Positions 24,866 to 32,874 of a stretch of 64,000 bases of DNA are shown piece by piece. Within the stretch, counting starts at the first letter, position 1, and each line of letters begins with the position of its first letter. A model generated the notes under the pieces. The model was not told where the DNA came from and ran no database searches. It saw only the letters and a list, made by a program, of their open reading frames with translations. Origin of the DNA: Virgibacillus necropolis (GTDB lineage: Bacteria; Bacillota; Bacilli; Bacillales; Amphibacillaceae); contig NZ_CP022437.1 of assembly GCF_002224365.1 (NCBI RefSeq), positions 1,736,001 through 1,800,000 on the forward strand. Reading direction: 5' to 3'. A program made the translations under genes and the position numbers.

Positions 24866-26416
24866 ATGAACGATTTAGAAGTAAGAAAGAGTAAAACAAT
24901 ATACTGGGCATCTGGTATTGTATCAATTTGCGGTATTATTTTTGAAGTATTGTTTGGAGCATTAGGTTCATACATATTAGGGGATGGTGTGAAGCAATAT
25001 ACACTCACCATTTCCTTATTTTTAACTGGAATGGGCATCGGAGCTAGTCTGAGTGAAAAGGTAATGAAAAATCTCATTTTGACCTTTGTCTGGATTGAAT
25101 TTGGAGTGGCTATTATTGGTGGATTTTCAAGCTTTACGATGTTTGGTATTACCGCATTTGCACCGGATGGATCAGATGCATTTTTTCTGTATTTTATAAC
25201 ATTATTGGTTGGAGCATTAACCGGGATTGAACTACCGATTCTCATTCGTAAAGCTAATGAGATTGGTGTCTCGTTAAATAAAAGCACAGCTCGTGTTCTA
25301 TTCTCAGACTATGCAGGAGGGTTAGTTGGCGGTCTTTTATTTGTATTTTTATTACGGCCACAATTTGGGATGGTGAAGTCTGCTTTTATCGTTGGTTGCA
25401 TAAATTTGGCTGTTGCTTTAACAATACTATGGTTATTTCGAAAAGAGATAAAAAACTTTGCAGCACATGCAACCTTTGGAATCATAATTGGGATATTGTT
25501 AATTATTGGAGTATTATTTGGCGAAGCGATGGCATTTACTTTCGAACAAAAACTTTACCAAGATCCAATTATATATATGGAACAAAGTGCATATCAAAAG
25601 ATAATTTTGACCCAGGACCAGGGTGATACAAGGCTCTATTTAGATGGGTCCTTGCAATTTAGTTCGACTGATGAGTATCGATACCATGAAGTTCTTGTTC
25701 ATCCTACGATGGCACAGGCCGAGTCGCATGAAAATGTATTAATTCTGGGTGGTGGTGACGGCATTGCTGCAAAAGAAGTTTTGCAATACGATGATGTTGA
25801 ATCGATAACCTTAGTTGATTTAGATCCAGCTGTTGTTGAGCTAGCTAACTCTAATCGACGGCTTTTAGAATTAAATGAGGGATCTTTACAAAATGACAAA
25901 GTACAAGTCCTTCACAAGGATGCTTTCCAGTATCTAGAGAGCACAAAAGAATGGTATGATGTCATCCTTGTCGATTTACCGGATCCTAACAATGAAAGCT
26001 TAAATAAACTTTATACCAAGGAGTTTTATTCGTTAATTCGTAATCATTTAAATCCCGGCGGTGCAACAATGATTCAATCAACAAGCCCTGTGTTTGCAAC
26101 CAAAGTTTATTGGACAATCTCTGAAACAGTAGCATCTACAGGACTATATACTGAAAATTTACATGTTGACGTTCCAAGTTTTGGAAACTGGGGATTTGTA
26201 ATGGCAAGTCGAGAGGAAATTAACATCGATAATTTATCTATTGACGTAGAAACTGAATTTTTATCAGACGATATGTTACCAGGTTTAACACAGTTTGGAA
26301 AAGATGAAGATAAACAGATTGTGAATGAGTCAGGAGAGAAATTCGCTTTCGAACCAAACACGTTAATAGACCCAAATTTAATTCGTTTGTACGAAAATGC
26401 ATGGAAAAATTATTAA
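24866..26416 (+). CDS. membrane-anchored spermidine-synthase-like aminopropyltransferase
   Basis: 516 residues from ATG 24866 (GGAGTGG upstream; an ATG at 24851 is less well served). The N-terminal 215 residues contain about seven membrane helices. The C-terminal half is a spermidine synthase fold: SAYQKIILTQ, LYLDGSLQFSSTDEYRYHE, the SAM/dcSAM loop LILGGGDGIAAKEVL, LVDLDP, and the catalytic-aspartate loop VDLPDPNNES. The extended C-terminus carries LPGLTQFGKDED. The substrate may be a polyamine or aminopropyl acceptor at the membrane; no decarboxylase genes are adjacent. It closes the PspA-DUF350 cluster and is a plausible small-molecule or peptide modifier. Confidence 0.88.
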   Translation: MNDLEVRKSKTIYWASGIVSICGIIFEVLFGALGSYILGDGVKQYTLTISLFLTGMGIGASLSEKVMKNLILTFVWIEFGVAIIGGFSSFTMFGITAFAPDGSDAFFLYFITLLVGALTGIELPILIRKANEIGVSLNKSTARVLFSDYAGGLVGGLLFVFLLRPQFGMVKSAFIVGCINLAVALTILWLFRKEIKNFAAHATFGIIIGILLIIGVLFGEAMAFTFEQKLYQDPIIYMEQSAYQKIILTQDQGDTRLYLDGSLQFSSTDEYRYHEVLVHPTMAQAESHENVLILGGGDGIAAKEVLQYDDVESITLVDLDPAVVELANSNRRLLELNEGSLQNDKVQVLHKDAFQYLESTKEWYDVILVDLPDPNNESLNKLYTKEFYSLIRNHLNPGGATMIQSTSPVFATKVYWTISETVASTGLYTENLHVDVPSFGNWGFVMASREEINIDNLSIDVETEFLSDDMLPGLTQFGKDEDKQIVNESGEKFAFEPNTLIDPNLIRLYENAWKNY

Positions 26417-26461
26417 ACGGGTAAAGCATATAGGTAGAGCCAAATTTTAAAAGGAGAGATT

Positions 26462-27145
26462 ATGTTGAAACTATCTTATCATGGACACTCAGTTGTCAAG
26501 CTAGAGACGGATACACATACGATTTTAATTGATCCATTTATTTCAGGAAATGACGCTTGTGACCTAGATGCTAATAAGGTAAAAGCAGATGTGATTTTGC
26601 TTACACATGGACATAACGACCATGTTGGGGATACTATCCAAATAGCAAAGAACAACGATTCCTTGGTTGTAGCTCCTAATGAACTAGCAGGTTATTTGGG
26701 ATCAAAAGGATTAAACACGCATCCGATGCATATTGGTGGAGCCCATGAATTTGATTTTGGGAAGGTCAAATTCACACAAGCATTTCACGGATCGGCATTT
26801 ACTGAAGATGACGGTTCAATGGTTTACACTGGAATGCCTGCTGGAATTTTACTAACTGTTAATATGAAAACAATCTATCATGTAGGTGACACTGGATTAT
26901 TTTCAGACCTGAAATTAATTGGTGAGATGAATGACATTGATGTAGCATTTGTACCAATTGGTGATAACTTTACGATGGGTCCTGAGGATGCACTGATTGC
27001 TTCGGACTGGATACAGTCTAAAGTGGTGGTACCAGTTCATTACAATACATTCCCAGTGATTGAACAAAATCCAGATGACTTTGCACGGAAGGTTAAGACT
27101 GGTGAAGGTAAGGCAATGAAGATTGGGGAAGTAATGGATTTATAA
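26462..27145 (+). CDS. ytkL: metallo-beta-lactamase-fold hydrolase YtkL (UPF0173)
   Basis: 227 residues. The zinc-binding [12 protein letters not shown] motif is at about residue 55, the second histidine in [19 protein letters not shown] carries the bridging aspartate, and PVHYNTFP the last histidine. These are all the ligands of a binuclear MBL-fold hydrolase. Substrate unknown. AAAAGGAGAG gives a good start. It follows the spermidine-synthase-like gene by 45 bases with no terminator between. The Xaa-Pro peptidase/YtkL neighbourhood also exists in staphylococci, so the PspA cluster may have been inserted between them. Confidence 0.93.
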   Translation: MLKLSYHGHSVVKLETDTHTILIDPFISGNDACDLDANKVKADVILLTHGHNDHVGDTIQIAKNNDSLVVAPNELAGYLGSKGLNTHPMHIGGAHEFDFGKVKFTQAFHGSAFTEDDGSMVYTGMPAGILLTVNMKTIYHVGDTGLFSDLKLIGEMNDIDVAFVPIGDNFTMGPEDALIASDWIQSKVVVPVHYNTFPVIEQNPDDFARKVKTGEGKAMKIGEVMDL

Positions 27146-27146
27146 T

Positions 27147-27302
27147 AGTGCGCGTTCAAAAAGCCGGCAAATTAGAAACAAGAAGCTCGAGGCATGAGAG
27201 TTTTGAGGACGGAACGTATGCCCTTAATACGTGAGGACCGGAAAAACCGAGTAACGAAGAGATTCGCCGTTTATCATTTGGTGACTTTTTGAACAACCTC
27301 TA
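27147..27302 (+). repeat. interspersed repeat family A, copy 3
   Basis: Same orientation and ends as the copy at 11770 (GTGCGCGTTCAAAAAG left, GTGACTTTTTGAACAACCTC right). Its central hairpin is ACGTA/TACGT, different in sequence from that of copy 2 but at the same position, which indicates that the hairpin itself is conserved. Confidence 0.85.
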
Positions 27303-27336
27303 TTTCGTGAGCTGCATGCAGCTCACGTTTTGTTAT

Positions 27337-28130
27337 CTACGAGCAATTAATACTTTTATTTATTGTTGTGTCTTTTCCTAAGTCATCTTCTTTTTCACAG
27401 GAGGTATAGCCATCGACTATTATTTTTGCATTATTCCCCTCGAATTTAATATCCTCGTTAAATGCCGCATCACCTTTAACTGCAATGACTGAATCATTTT
27501 TGCCGATAGTAATATCCCCGTTAAATAATGCATCTCCATTTATTGTGATTTCATGGTTATTCTTAATCAATTGAATGTTTCCATCAAATGTAGAATCTCC
27601 ATTCACTTTCATTATTAGGCTGGCATTATGAGCTAGTGTAACATCTTTTTTAAATGTAACATTTTCGCTTTTAATTGTAATTTTGACTTTTTCCGGAATG
27701 TCTATTTCATTCATAAATAATGCACTTCCATTTATTACTTCAATTTCAATAGAATCTTTATCGCTTATTTCATCAATCTTTATCTTCGTATTTCCGTCAA
27801 AACGGCAAAAGGTAAAACTTCCATTAATTTTACAATTTTGATTATCTTCGTTGACGATTTCTTCTGTATAATCAGCTTCTTTATTAATAACTAACTCATA
27901 ATTTTTTTATCAGACCATGTTGTCTCCACAGAAAGGTTTTGCCCGGATTTAGTTGTAGCTGTTAATGTTAAAGATAAAGGTTTATCATTATCTACATTCT
28001 TAATACATCCATCATTTATAGTTCCATTTGAACTCGAAACCTCGCTAACATAAAATCTTTCTTTATTTGTATTAAAGCAAAGTTCAGATTTCCCATCATA
28101 ATAATGATTCAAATTGGTGAGAAGAGGTAC
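27337..28130 (-). pseudogene. minor-pilin-like beta-repeat protein, frameshifted and 5'-truncated
   Basis: Two minus-strand frames join at an A7 run at 27902-27908. The upstream frame ends TTWSDKKIMS-stop; adding one A to the run gives DKKNYELVINKEADYTEE, and the reading continues through NGDSTFDGNIQLIKNN, NGDALFNGDITIGKND and KGDAAFNEDIKFEGNN. These are regular repeats of about 22 residues like beta-helix or polymer-forming proteins, ending at a TAA at 27337. The N-terminal signal or pilin helix is missing because the 5' end runs into a pilC fragment. The LSLTLTATTKSGQNLSVETTW part resembles type IV pilus minor pilins. I call it a broken relic; slippage at the A-run could still permit expression. 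Confidence 0.6.
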
Positions 28131-28139
28131 ACTAGACCA

Positions 28140-28299
28140 TATGCAAAGTAGCTTTTCTATGAAGATGAAGTAGAACAATTATCTAATAGAATCAAAGTTT
28201 TAATTGAACCATTAATGATAATTGTACTGACAGTAATTTGTTGGAAGTATAATCCTAGCAGTAGTTATACCAATGCTTTCACTTTTTGAAAATATTTAA
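28140..28299 (+). pseudogene. C-terminal fragment of a PilC/GspF-type pilus platform protein
   Basis: Plus-strand remnant. FYEDEVEQLSNRIKVLIEPL and MIIVLTVI are followed, after removal of one T near 28240, by VGSIILAVVIPMLSLFENI and a stop at 28297-28299. This is the characteristic C-terminus of the inner-membrane platform protein of type IV pili and type II secretion. At least two lesions (before FYEDEV and in the TTT run) and loss of everything upstream show it is dead. Confidence 0.7.
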
Positions 28300-28388
28300 T
28301 AATAGTGGTAGATATTTGTCAAATGGTAGAATATACTATAATCAGGACAAAAGTAGGATACGATGAAGGATGTAGAGAGTAATAAAGT

Positions 28389-28499
28389 CTGCGTAAGTTG
28401 CTTGATACGAAAGGTTATTTAGAGGGTATTCCTGAAGGGTTTGAAGGTTCTGATGAAGTTGTAAAAAACGGTAATGAATGGGCATTTAGGCAATTATAA
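28389..28499 (+). pseudogene. short coding remnant of unknown family
   Basis: An open stretch of 36 codons, LRKLLDTKGYLEGIPEGFEG then SDEVVKNGNEWAFRQL and stop, with good codon character but no start. An ATG in another frame at about 28360 reads MKDVESNKV just before it, so a frameshifted small gene is likely. A suboptimal TTGTCA-N15-TATAAT lies upstream (28316-28342). Origin unknown; by position it belonged to the pilus locus. Nothing else is seen in 28300-28535. Confidence 0.35.
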
Positions 28500-28535
28500 C
28501 GACGATTGAACAAAAATTCAACAAAATGACTAAAC

Positions 28536-28566
28536 GCCCCGCATCAATTTGTTGCAGGGCTTTTCT
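28536..28566 (+). terminator. terminator upstream of the prepilin peptidase gene
   Basis: GCCCCGCA pairs with TGCAGGGC (one mismatch) around a nine-base loop, then TTTTCTT. Confidence 0.7.
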
Positions 28567-28612
28567 TCCATAACAACAATACAATAAAAGTAATCAGTAA
28601 GGAGTAGCATGC

Positions 28613-29368
28613 ATGGAAATCGCATTAACAATTTTATTTTTTATTCTAGGACTAATCTTCGGTTCATTCTTCAATGTTGTCGGCTTACGTCTTCCGAAAA
28701 ATAAACCATTCACCAATGATCGTTCGTTTTGTCCTTCTTGTAACCACTCATTAGGTTGGCATGAATTAATTCCCGTTTTATCTTTTATCATGCAATTAGG
28801 TAAGTGTCGACATTGTAAATCTACTATATCACCTATTTATCCTATCGGCGAGCTCGTTACAGGCATACTATTCGCACTAAGCTACACGAAAATTGGGCTT
28901 GAACTTGAATTAATCACAGCTTTATTACTGGTTTCTATGTTAATGATTATCTTTGTAGCCGATATAAAATATATGCTGATACCGGATAAAGTTCTTCTTT
29001 TCTTTTTACCATTATTTATTGTGTTCCGTTTTTTGCAACCATTAGATTCGTGGTTGACATCAATTGCTGGAGCAATTACTGGAATCGGAATTACGGCTGT
29101 TATTATTCTTGTTAGCAAAGGTGGAATGGGCGCAGGGGATATGAAGTTGTTTGGAGTACTTGGTATCGTTTTAGGATTGAAGGGTATATTACTTACTTTC
29201 TTTTTATCTATAATTATTGGAGCAATTATAGGAAGTATATTATTGCTATCCAAATTAATAAACCGAAAGCAACCAATACCATTCGGACCTTATATTGTAA
29301 TTGCTTCTATTATTACATATTTTTACGGTACCTCTATCATGGATTGGTACTTTCAATTATACATATGA
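28613..29368 (+). CDS. prepilin peptidase / N-methyltransferase (A24 family)
   Basis: 251-residue multi-pass membrane aspartic peptidase that cleaves and N-methylates type IV prepilin-like leaders. The cytoplasmic zinc loop has paired CxxC motifs (CPSCNHSLGWHELIPV and KCRHCKSTISP). Both active-site aspartates are intact, in VADIKYMLIPD and GMGAGDMKLFG. About seven membrane helices. ATG 28613 has GGAGTAG upstream. All other pilus genes around it are broken, so it may now serve the competence pseudopilins (ComC role); no comG genes are in the window to confirm that. Confidence 0.92.
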   Translation: MEIALTILFFILGLIFGSFFNVVGLRLPKNKPFTNDRSFCPSCNHSLGWHELIPVLSFIMQLGKCRHCKSTISPIYPIGELVTGILFALSYTKIGLELELITALLLVSMLMIIFVADIKYMLIPDKVLLFFLPLFIVFRFLQPLDSWLTSIAGAITGIGITAVIILVSKGGMGAGDMKLFGVLGIVLGLKGILLTFFLSIIIGAIIGSILLLSKLINRKQPIPFGPYIVIASIITYFYGTSIMDWYFQLYI

Positions 29369-29606
29369 GTAGGTGTACAATAAACTTGATTCAGCCAGCA
29401 GTGATCGAAAAAGACAGAATGCCTGAAGGAATTGAGGCAACAAGCTATACCATAAAAGTAACGGCAACAAATTTAGAAGACGTGAATACTATTTTATCTG
29501 CATTCAAAAAAGCAATCGCCTATTTTCGGTGAATAACTTAAGTGTGAATAAAATGGATAATGGGTTTTCTGTAATGGTTACATTCACGACATATAATAAA
29601 AAGTAA
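29365..29606 (+). pseudogene. PilO-like pilus assembly protein remnant, frameshifted
   Basis: Overlaps the peptidase stop (ATGA). The first frame reads PEGIEATSYTIKVTATNLED then VNTILSAFKKAIAYFR and stops at 29530; one base earlier the next frame continues VNNLSVNKMDNGFSVMVTFT and TYNKK with a stop at 29604-29606. Joined, these give the C-terminal ferredoxin-like domain of PilO/PilN-type proteins. The membrane helix and coiled coil are absent, so it is both truncated and frameshifted. Confidence 0.55.
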
Positions 29607-29640
29607 AAAACCCCTATTATTAAAAGAGGGGCTCTTTATT
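29605..29640. terminator. terminator between the pilus relic and the MFS gene
   Basis: CCCCT/AGGGG stem; on the minus strand it is followed by six T residues, so it mainly ends the MFS transcript. Confidence 0.7.
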
Positions 29641-29641
29641 T

Positions 29642-30865
29642 TTACTCATCCGATTCAGGCTTTATATTTTTAAAGGCAAGGAAAGCGGCGATAAGTGCCA
29701 ATATGGAAAGTAAGCTAACTAACCAAGTTAAATCCTGTTTCATTAATAATGCGATAGCAGGAGGACCTCCAGCTACTCCCACAAACCGTGCGGAACTGTA
29801 TATGGAAGTAATTGTACCTCTTACTTCTTTTTTGATACTTTCTGTTATTAAAGCATCCATACAAGGTAACACCGCTCCAATACCTACTCCACAGATAAGA
29901 AAAACAATAATTAAATAAATAAACTGATCTGAAAAACGTATTGCTACCACAGCGCTTCCTGCCACCAAAATGCCAACGAATGTAATCCATTTCATCAAAA
30001 CTAAATTGTCTTTTATTTTTCTACCAGCAAAAAATGATGCTAAACATAATGCGGCAAGTGGAATAGCAAGATACAATCCTTTCTTAATCCCTTTAAAGTC
30101 ATACACTTCTTCCAAAATACTGGAAAGGTAAAAAAGAATACCAAATAAAATAAACATTAAAATAGCTCCTATTACAAAAATGGAGAGAAGCCACCGTTTA
30201 TGCTCTTTAAATACCTCTTTTGTATTTTGTTTGAAATCTTTAAAGCTTGGCCCTTTTTCATCATCTTTTGGTTTTTTTACTAAAAAAATAATGAGAAGGA
30301 CGGATATAAGACAAAATATAGGAATGGAAAAGAACGGTAAAAACCAGATTATTCCTGCCAGCACTGCACCAAGAATGGGACTTAAAACTTTTCCAAATGT
30401 ATTCGAGGTTTCAATAATTCCGAGGGTCGAACTAATGTCTTGATCCTTTTGAAACATATCCCCGACCAGCGGTAAAACGATTGGCGCAGTTCCTGATGCA
30501 CCTACACCTTGAAGAATTCTTCCTATTAGGATAAACATAAAAGCATCCTCCATTTTCCATGAAGCCCATCCAGCTATTAAAGCTCCGATTGCTGCGATAA
30601 TTAAAGAAGGGATGATAACGTTTTTTCTTCCGTAACGATCAGAAAGAAATCCAGCTATCGGAATGAGGAAAATGCCTACTATCGAATAAACGCTTATTAT
30701 ATAACTAGATTGCAGCTTTGAAATATCTAATTCTTTTTCCATAATAGGTAAAACAGGTATTAACATAGAATTTCCCAGGGTCATAATTAATGGGATGGAT
30801 GCCATTGATACGATAGCCCATCTTTTTTCATGTACTTCATTACTTTGTTTAGGCTCACTCACCAT
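29642..30865 (-). CDS. MFS drug/solute exporter (DHA1-like, 12 TM)
   Basis: 407 residues from ATG 30865, where AAGGGAAG lies seven bases upstream; a longer frame from 30916 lacks a site and runs into a repeat A fragment. Motif A of the major facilitator superfamily reads GFLSDRYGRKNVI between helices 2 and 3, and motif C-like glycines occur in ILGAVLAGIIW after TSNTFGKVLSP, which suggests an antiporter exporter. The substrate is unknown. It sits between the pilus relic and the ytoI region and is transcribed alone. Confidence 0.88.
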   Translation of the reverse strand: MVSEPKQSNEVHEKRWAIVSMASIPLIMTLGNSMLIPVLPIMEKELDISKLQSSYIISVYSIVGIFLIPIAGFLSDRYGRKNVIIPSLIIAAIGALIAGWASWKMEDAFMFILIGRILQGVGASGTAPIVLPLVGDMFQKDQDISSTLGIIETSNTFGKVLSPILGAVLAGIIWFLPFFSIPIFCLISVLLIIFLVKKPKDDEKGPSFKDFKQNTKEVFKEHKRWLLSIFVIGAILMFILFGILFYLSSILEEVYDFKGIKKGLYLAIPLAALCLASFFAGRKIKDNLVLMKWITFVGILVAGSAVVAIRFSDQFIYLIIVFLICGVGIGAVLPCMDALITESIKKEVRGTITSIYSSARFVGVAGGPPAIALLMKQDLTWLVSLLSILALIAAFLAFKNIKPESDE

Positions 30866-30917
30866 ACATAAGCTTCCCTTCTTTATATAGTATCCTTTGT
30901 TGGAGGAAGTCGACATT

Positions 30918-30950
30918 GTTTCTAATTTGACAACTTTTGAACACGCACTT
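30918..30950 (-). repeat. repeat family A, isolated end
   Basis: GTTTCTAATTTGACAACTTT and the following GAACACGCACTT match, with two differences, the inverted left end of the copy at 11770. Only this 33-base end remains, immediately upstream of the MFS gene. Confidence 0.65.
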
Positions 30951-31071
30951 GTTAGTTACTATTTACTTTTTTCATGTTCTTATCCTAGATAATGTTCAAA
31001 ACCATTTTTACCTTTGTTCTGAAATCGGACACCATTGCATATGGTAAATATAGGACAAGGGAGGGAATTAA

Positions 31072-31293
31072 ATGCGTCATTATGCTGTTTTACGTTTTTT
31101 ATTAGCGTGCTTTTTTTTATATTTCGCTTGGCCAGTTATTCCTACTGCAGTAACCTCAACAGAAGCTATGTTTTGGGGATTGTGGTTGATTTTATTTCTA
31201 TTGATCGTTGCTGCAAACAGTGCAACAATTTTACAAATTACTGAGCCTCCTTCTATGGAACAGGAAAGAACGAGACAACGCCAAAGGCTTTAA
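31072..31293 (+). CDS. small two-helix membrane protein
   Basis: 73 residues from ATG 31072 with AAGGGAGGG upstream. Two hydrophobic helices (LRFLLACFFLYFAWPVIP and FWGLWLILFLLIVAANSATI) and a charged, Arg/Gln-rich cytoplasmic tail. Conserved-looking but no function that I can name. It is followed after two bases by the ytoI promoter, so the two genes are separately transcribed. Confidence 0.75.
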   Translation: MRHYAVLRFLLACFFLYFAWPVIPTAVTSTEAMFWGLWLILFLLIVAANSATILQITEPPSMEQERTRQRQRL

Positions 31294-31295
31294 CA

Positions 31296-31324
31296 TTGAG
31301 TCTTGGACCTTTCAACTGTATAAT
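31296..31324 (+). promoter_or_regulatory. sigma-A promoter of ytoI
   Basis: TTGAGT (31296-31301), 17-base spacer, perfect TATAAT (31319-31324). An 11-base inverted repeat brackets the -10: CTTTCAACTGT at 31309-31319 and ACAGTTGAAAG at 31347-31357. Because the -35 is at 31296, the ytoI start must be further downstream. Confidence 0.75.
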
Positions 31325-31370
31325 AAAGACCAAAATATACACTAGTACAGTTGAAAGTCGGTGGAATAAA

Positions 31371-32678
31371 GTGACAACGAAACACGAGCAAATTATTCAA
31401 CATATAGGAACGTTGACGATTGGCAATAAAATATCGGTTCGCCAAGTAGCAAAAGATTTAAATGTAAGTGAAGGTACTGCATATAGAGCGATTAAGGAAG
31501 CAGAAAACCAAGGGTTAGTAAGCACAATTGAGCGGGTCGGAACCATACGAATTGAACGGAAAAGCAAAGAAAACTTTGAGAGCTTGACCTTTGCGGAGGT
31601 AATTAATGTTGTTGATGGACAAGTTTTAGGCGGTCAAAGTGGTTTATACAAAACATTGAGTAAATTCGTAATAGGTGCTATGCAACTAGATGCAATGATG
31701 CGCTATACGGAACGAGATTCTTTACTAATCGTTGGTAACCGAATAGAGGCGCATGAGCTTGCATTGCAGGAGGGAGCTGCAGTTCTTATTACTGGCGGTT
31801 TTGATACCGAAGAACATATTAAACGACTTGCAGACGAAAAAGAGATTCCAATTATGTCCACAAGCTATGATACCTTTACAGTTGCTGCAATGATCAATCG
31901 CGCCATTTATGACCAATTGATAAAGAAAGAAATTGTTGTTGTAGACGATATATGTACACCTGTTGAACATGCTTATTATTTGGATTCAAAAGATCTATTG
32001 GAAAAATGGTATACACTTAATGATCTGTCGACTCATTCTAGATTTCCTGTTGTTGATGAAAAACTGCGAGTCATGGGAATGGTTACCTCAAAAGATATAA
32101 TCGGGAAGAATGGTCAAACCCCAATAGAAAAAGTTATGACAAAGCGCCCACATGTTGTCCAAACAAAGACCTCATTAGCATATGTTGCCCATATGATGGT
32201 ATGGGAGGGTATTGAGGTTATGCCTGTTGTAGATCAATCGAATAAATTACTAGGTGTTGTATCAAGGCAAGATGTGTTAAAAGCGCTGCAGCAAATTCAG
32301 CGACAACCACAAGTAGGCGAGACGATAGACGATATAATCGGCCGAAACTTAGAATCACTTGACACTGAACAGACGATTTTTCAAGCTAATATTACACCAC
32401 AAATGACAAACCAACTGGGTACATTATCAAATGGCGTTTTCACTTCGCTAATTTCGGAGGCAAGCAGTCGACTGTTATTGCAGGCTAAAAAGAGTGATTT
32501 GGTAGTGGAAAATATTACTGTTTATTTTATGAAGCCTGTACAAATAGACAGTAAGATTATTATTAAACCAAAGTTGCTTGAAGTTGGAAAAATATATGCA
32601 AAAATAGATATTGAGGTATTCAATAATAAAAAAATGGTTGGAAAAGGTTTATTGATGGCTCAACTGATTGACAGGTAG
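31371..32678 (+). CDS. ytoI: YtoI: HTH-DRTGG-CBS-hotdog regulatory protein
   Basis: 435 residues from GTG 31371. Domains in order: winged or GntR-like helix-turn-helix (residues 1-70, ISVRQVAKDLNVSEGTAYRA), DRTGG domain (80-190), two CBS repeats (195-310, with STHSRFPVVDEKLRVMGMVT and EGIEVMPVVDQSNKLLGVVS), and a C-terminal MaoC/thioesterase-like hotdog domain (FMKPVQIDSKIIIKPKLLEV). It thus joins DNA binding with nucleotide and acyl-type ligand sensing. A longer frame from 31296 would include its own promoter and is rejected. The promoter palindrome is a candidate for autoregulation. Confidence 0.9.
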   Translation: MTTKHEQIIQHIGTLTIGNKISVRQVAKDLNVSEGTAYRAIKEAENQGLVSTIERVGTIRIERKSKENFESLTFAEVINVVDGQVLGGQSGLYKTLSKFVIGAMQLDAMMRYTERDSLLIVGNRIEAHELALQEGAAVLITGGFDTEEHIKRLADEKEIPIMSTSYDTFTVAAMINRAIYDQLIKKEIVVVDDICTPVEHAYYLDSKDLLEKWYTLNDLSTHSRFPVVDEKLRVMGMVTSKDIIGKNGQTPIEKVMTKRPHVVQTKTSLAYVAHMMVWEGIEVMPVVDQSNKLLGVVSRQDVLKALQQIQRQPQVGETIDDIIGRNLESLDTEQTIFQANITPQMTNQLGTLSNGVFTSLISEASSRLLLQAKKSDLVVENITVYFMKPVQIDSKIIIKPKLLEVGKIYAKIDIEVFNNKKMVGKGLLMAQLIDR

Positions 32679-32708
32679 GGATAATGCCTATCCTAACTTT
32701 TCCTTTTT
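32676..32708 (+). terminator. terminator of ytoI
   Basis: TAGGGATA/TATCCTA stem starting at the stop codon, followed by ACTTTTCCTTTTT. Confidence 0.6.
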
Positions 32709-32729
32709 ACAAAGGTTTAAAAAGATTCA

Positions 32730-32854
32730 CTTAGGGAACAGAATATTATGATAACTATTTCTGTTAAATTAAAGCTGAAACGTGGAGGAGTGATTCTTTC
32801 CCTAAGATACAGGTTTTTTAGGTTGTTTTTTACAGGGTTTTAAAAATTAGGGAA
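32730..32854 (+). promoter_or_regulatory. TTAGGGAA motifs upstream of the ATP-grasp gene
   Basis: CTTAGGGAA (32730-32738), its inverted form TTCCCTAAG (32798-32806) and a direct TTAGGGAA (32847-32854) occur in the 190-base leader. The outer pair could form an RNA hairpin enclosing 59 bases or a looped operator. No convincing -35/-10 was found. Confidence 0.3.
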
Positions 32855-32874
32855 AAGCTAGGAGTGAATTGTAT

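Noticed and set aside
28301-28535. Intact small gene near 28360
   Set aside because: ATG at about 28360 runs into a stop after 20 codons; the following open stretch is in a different frame, so it is treated as a remnant.
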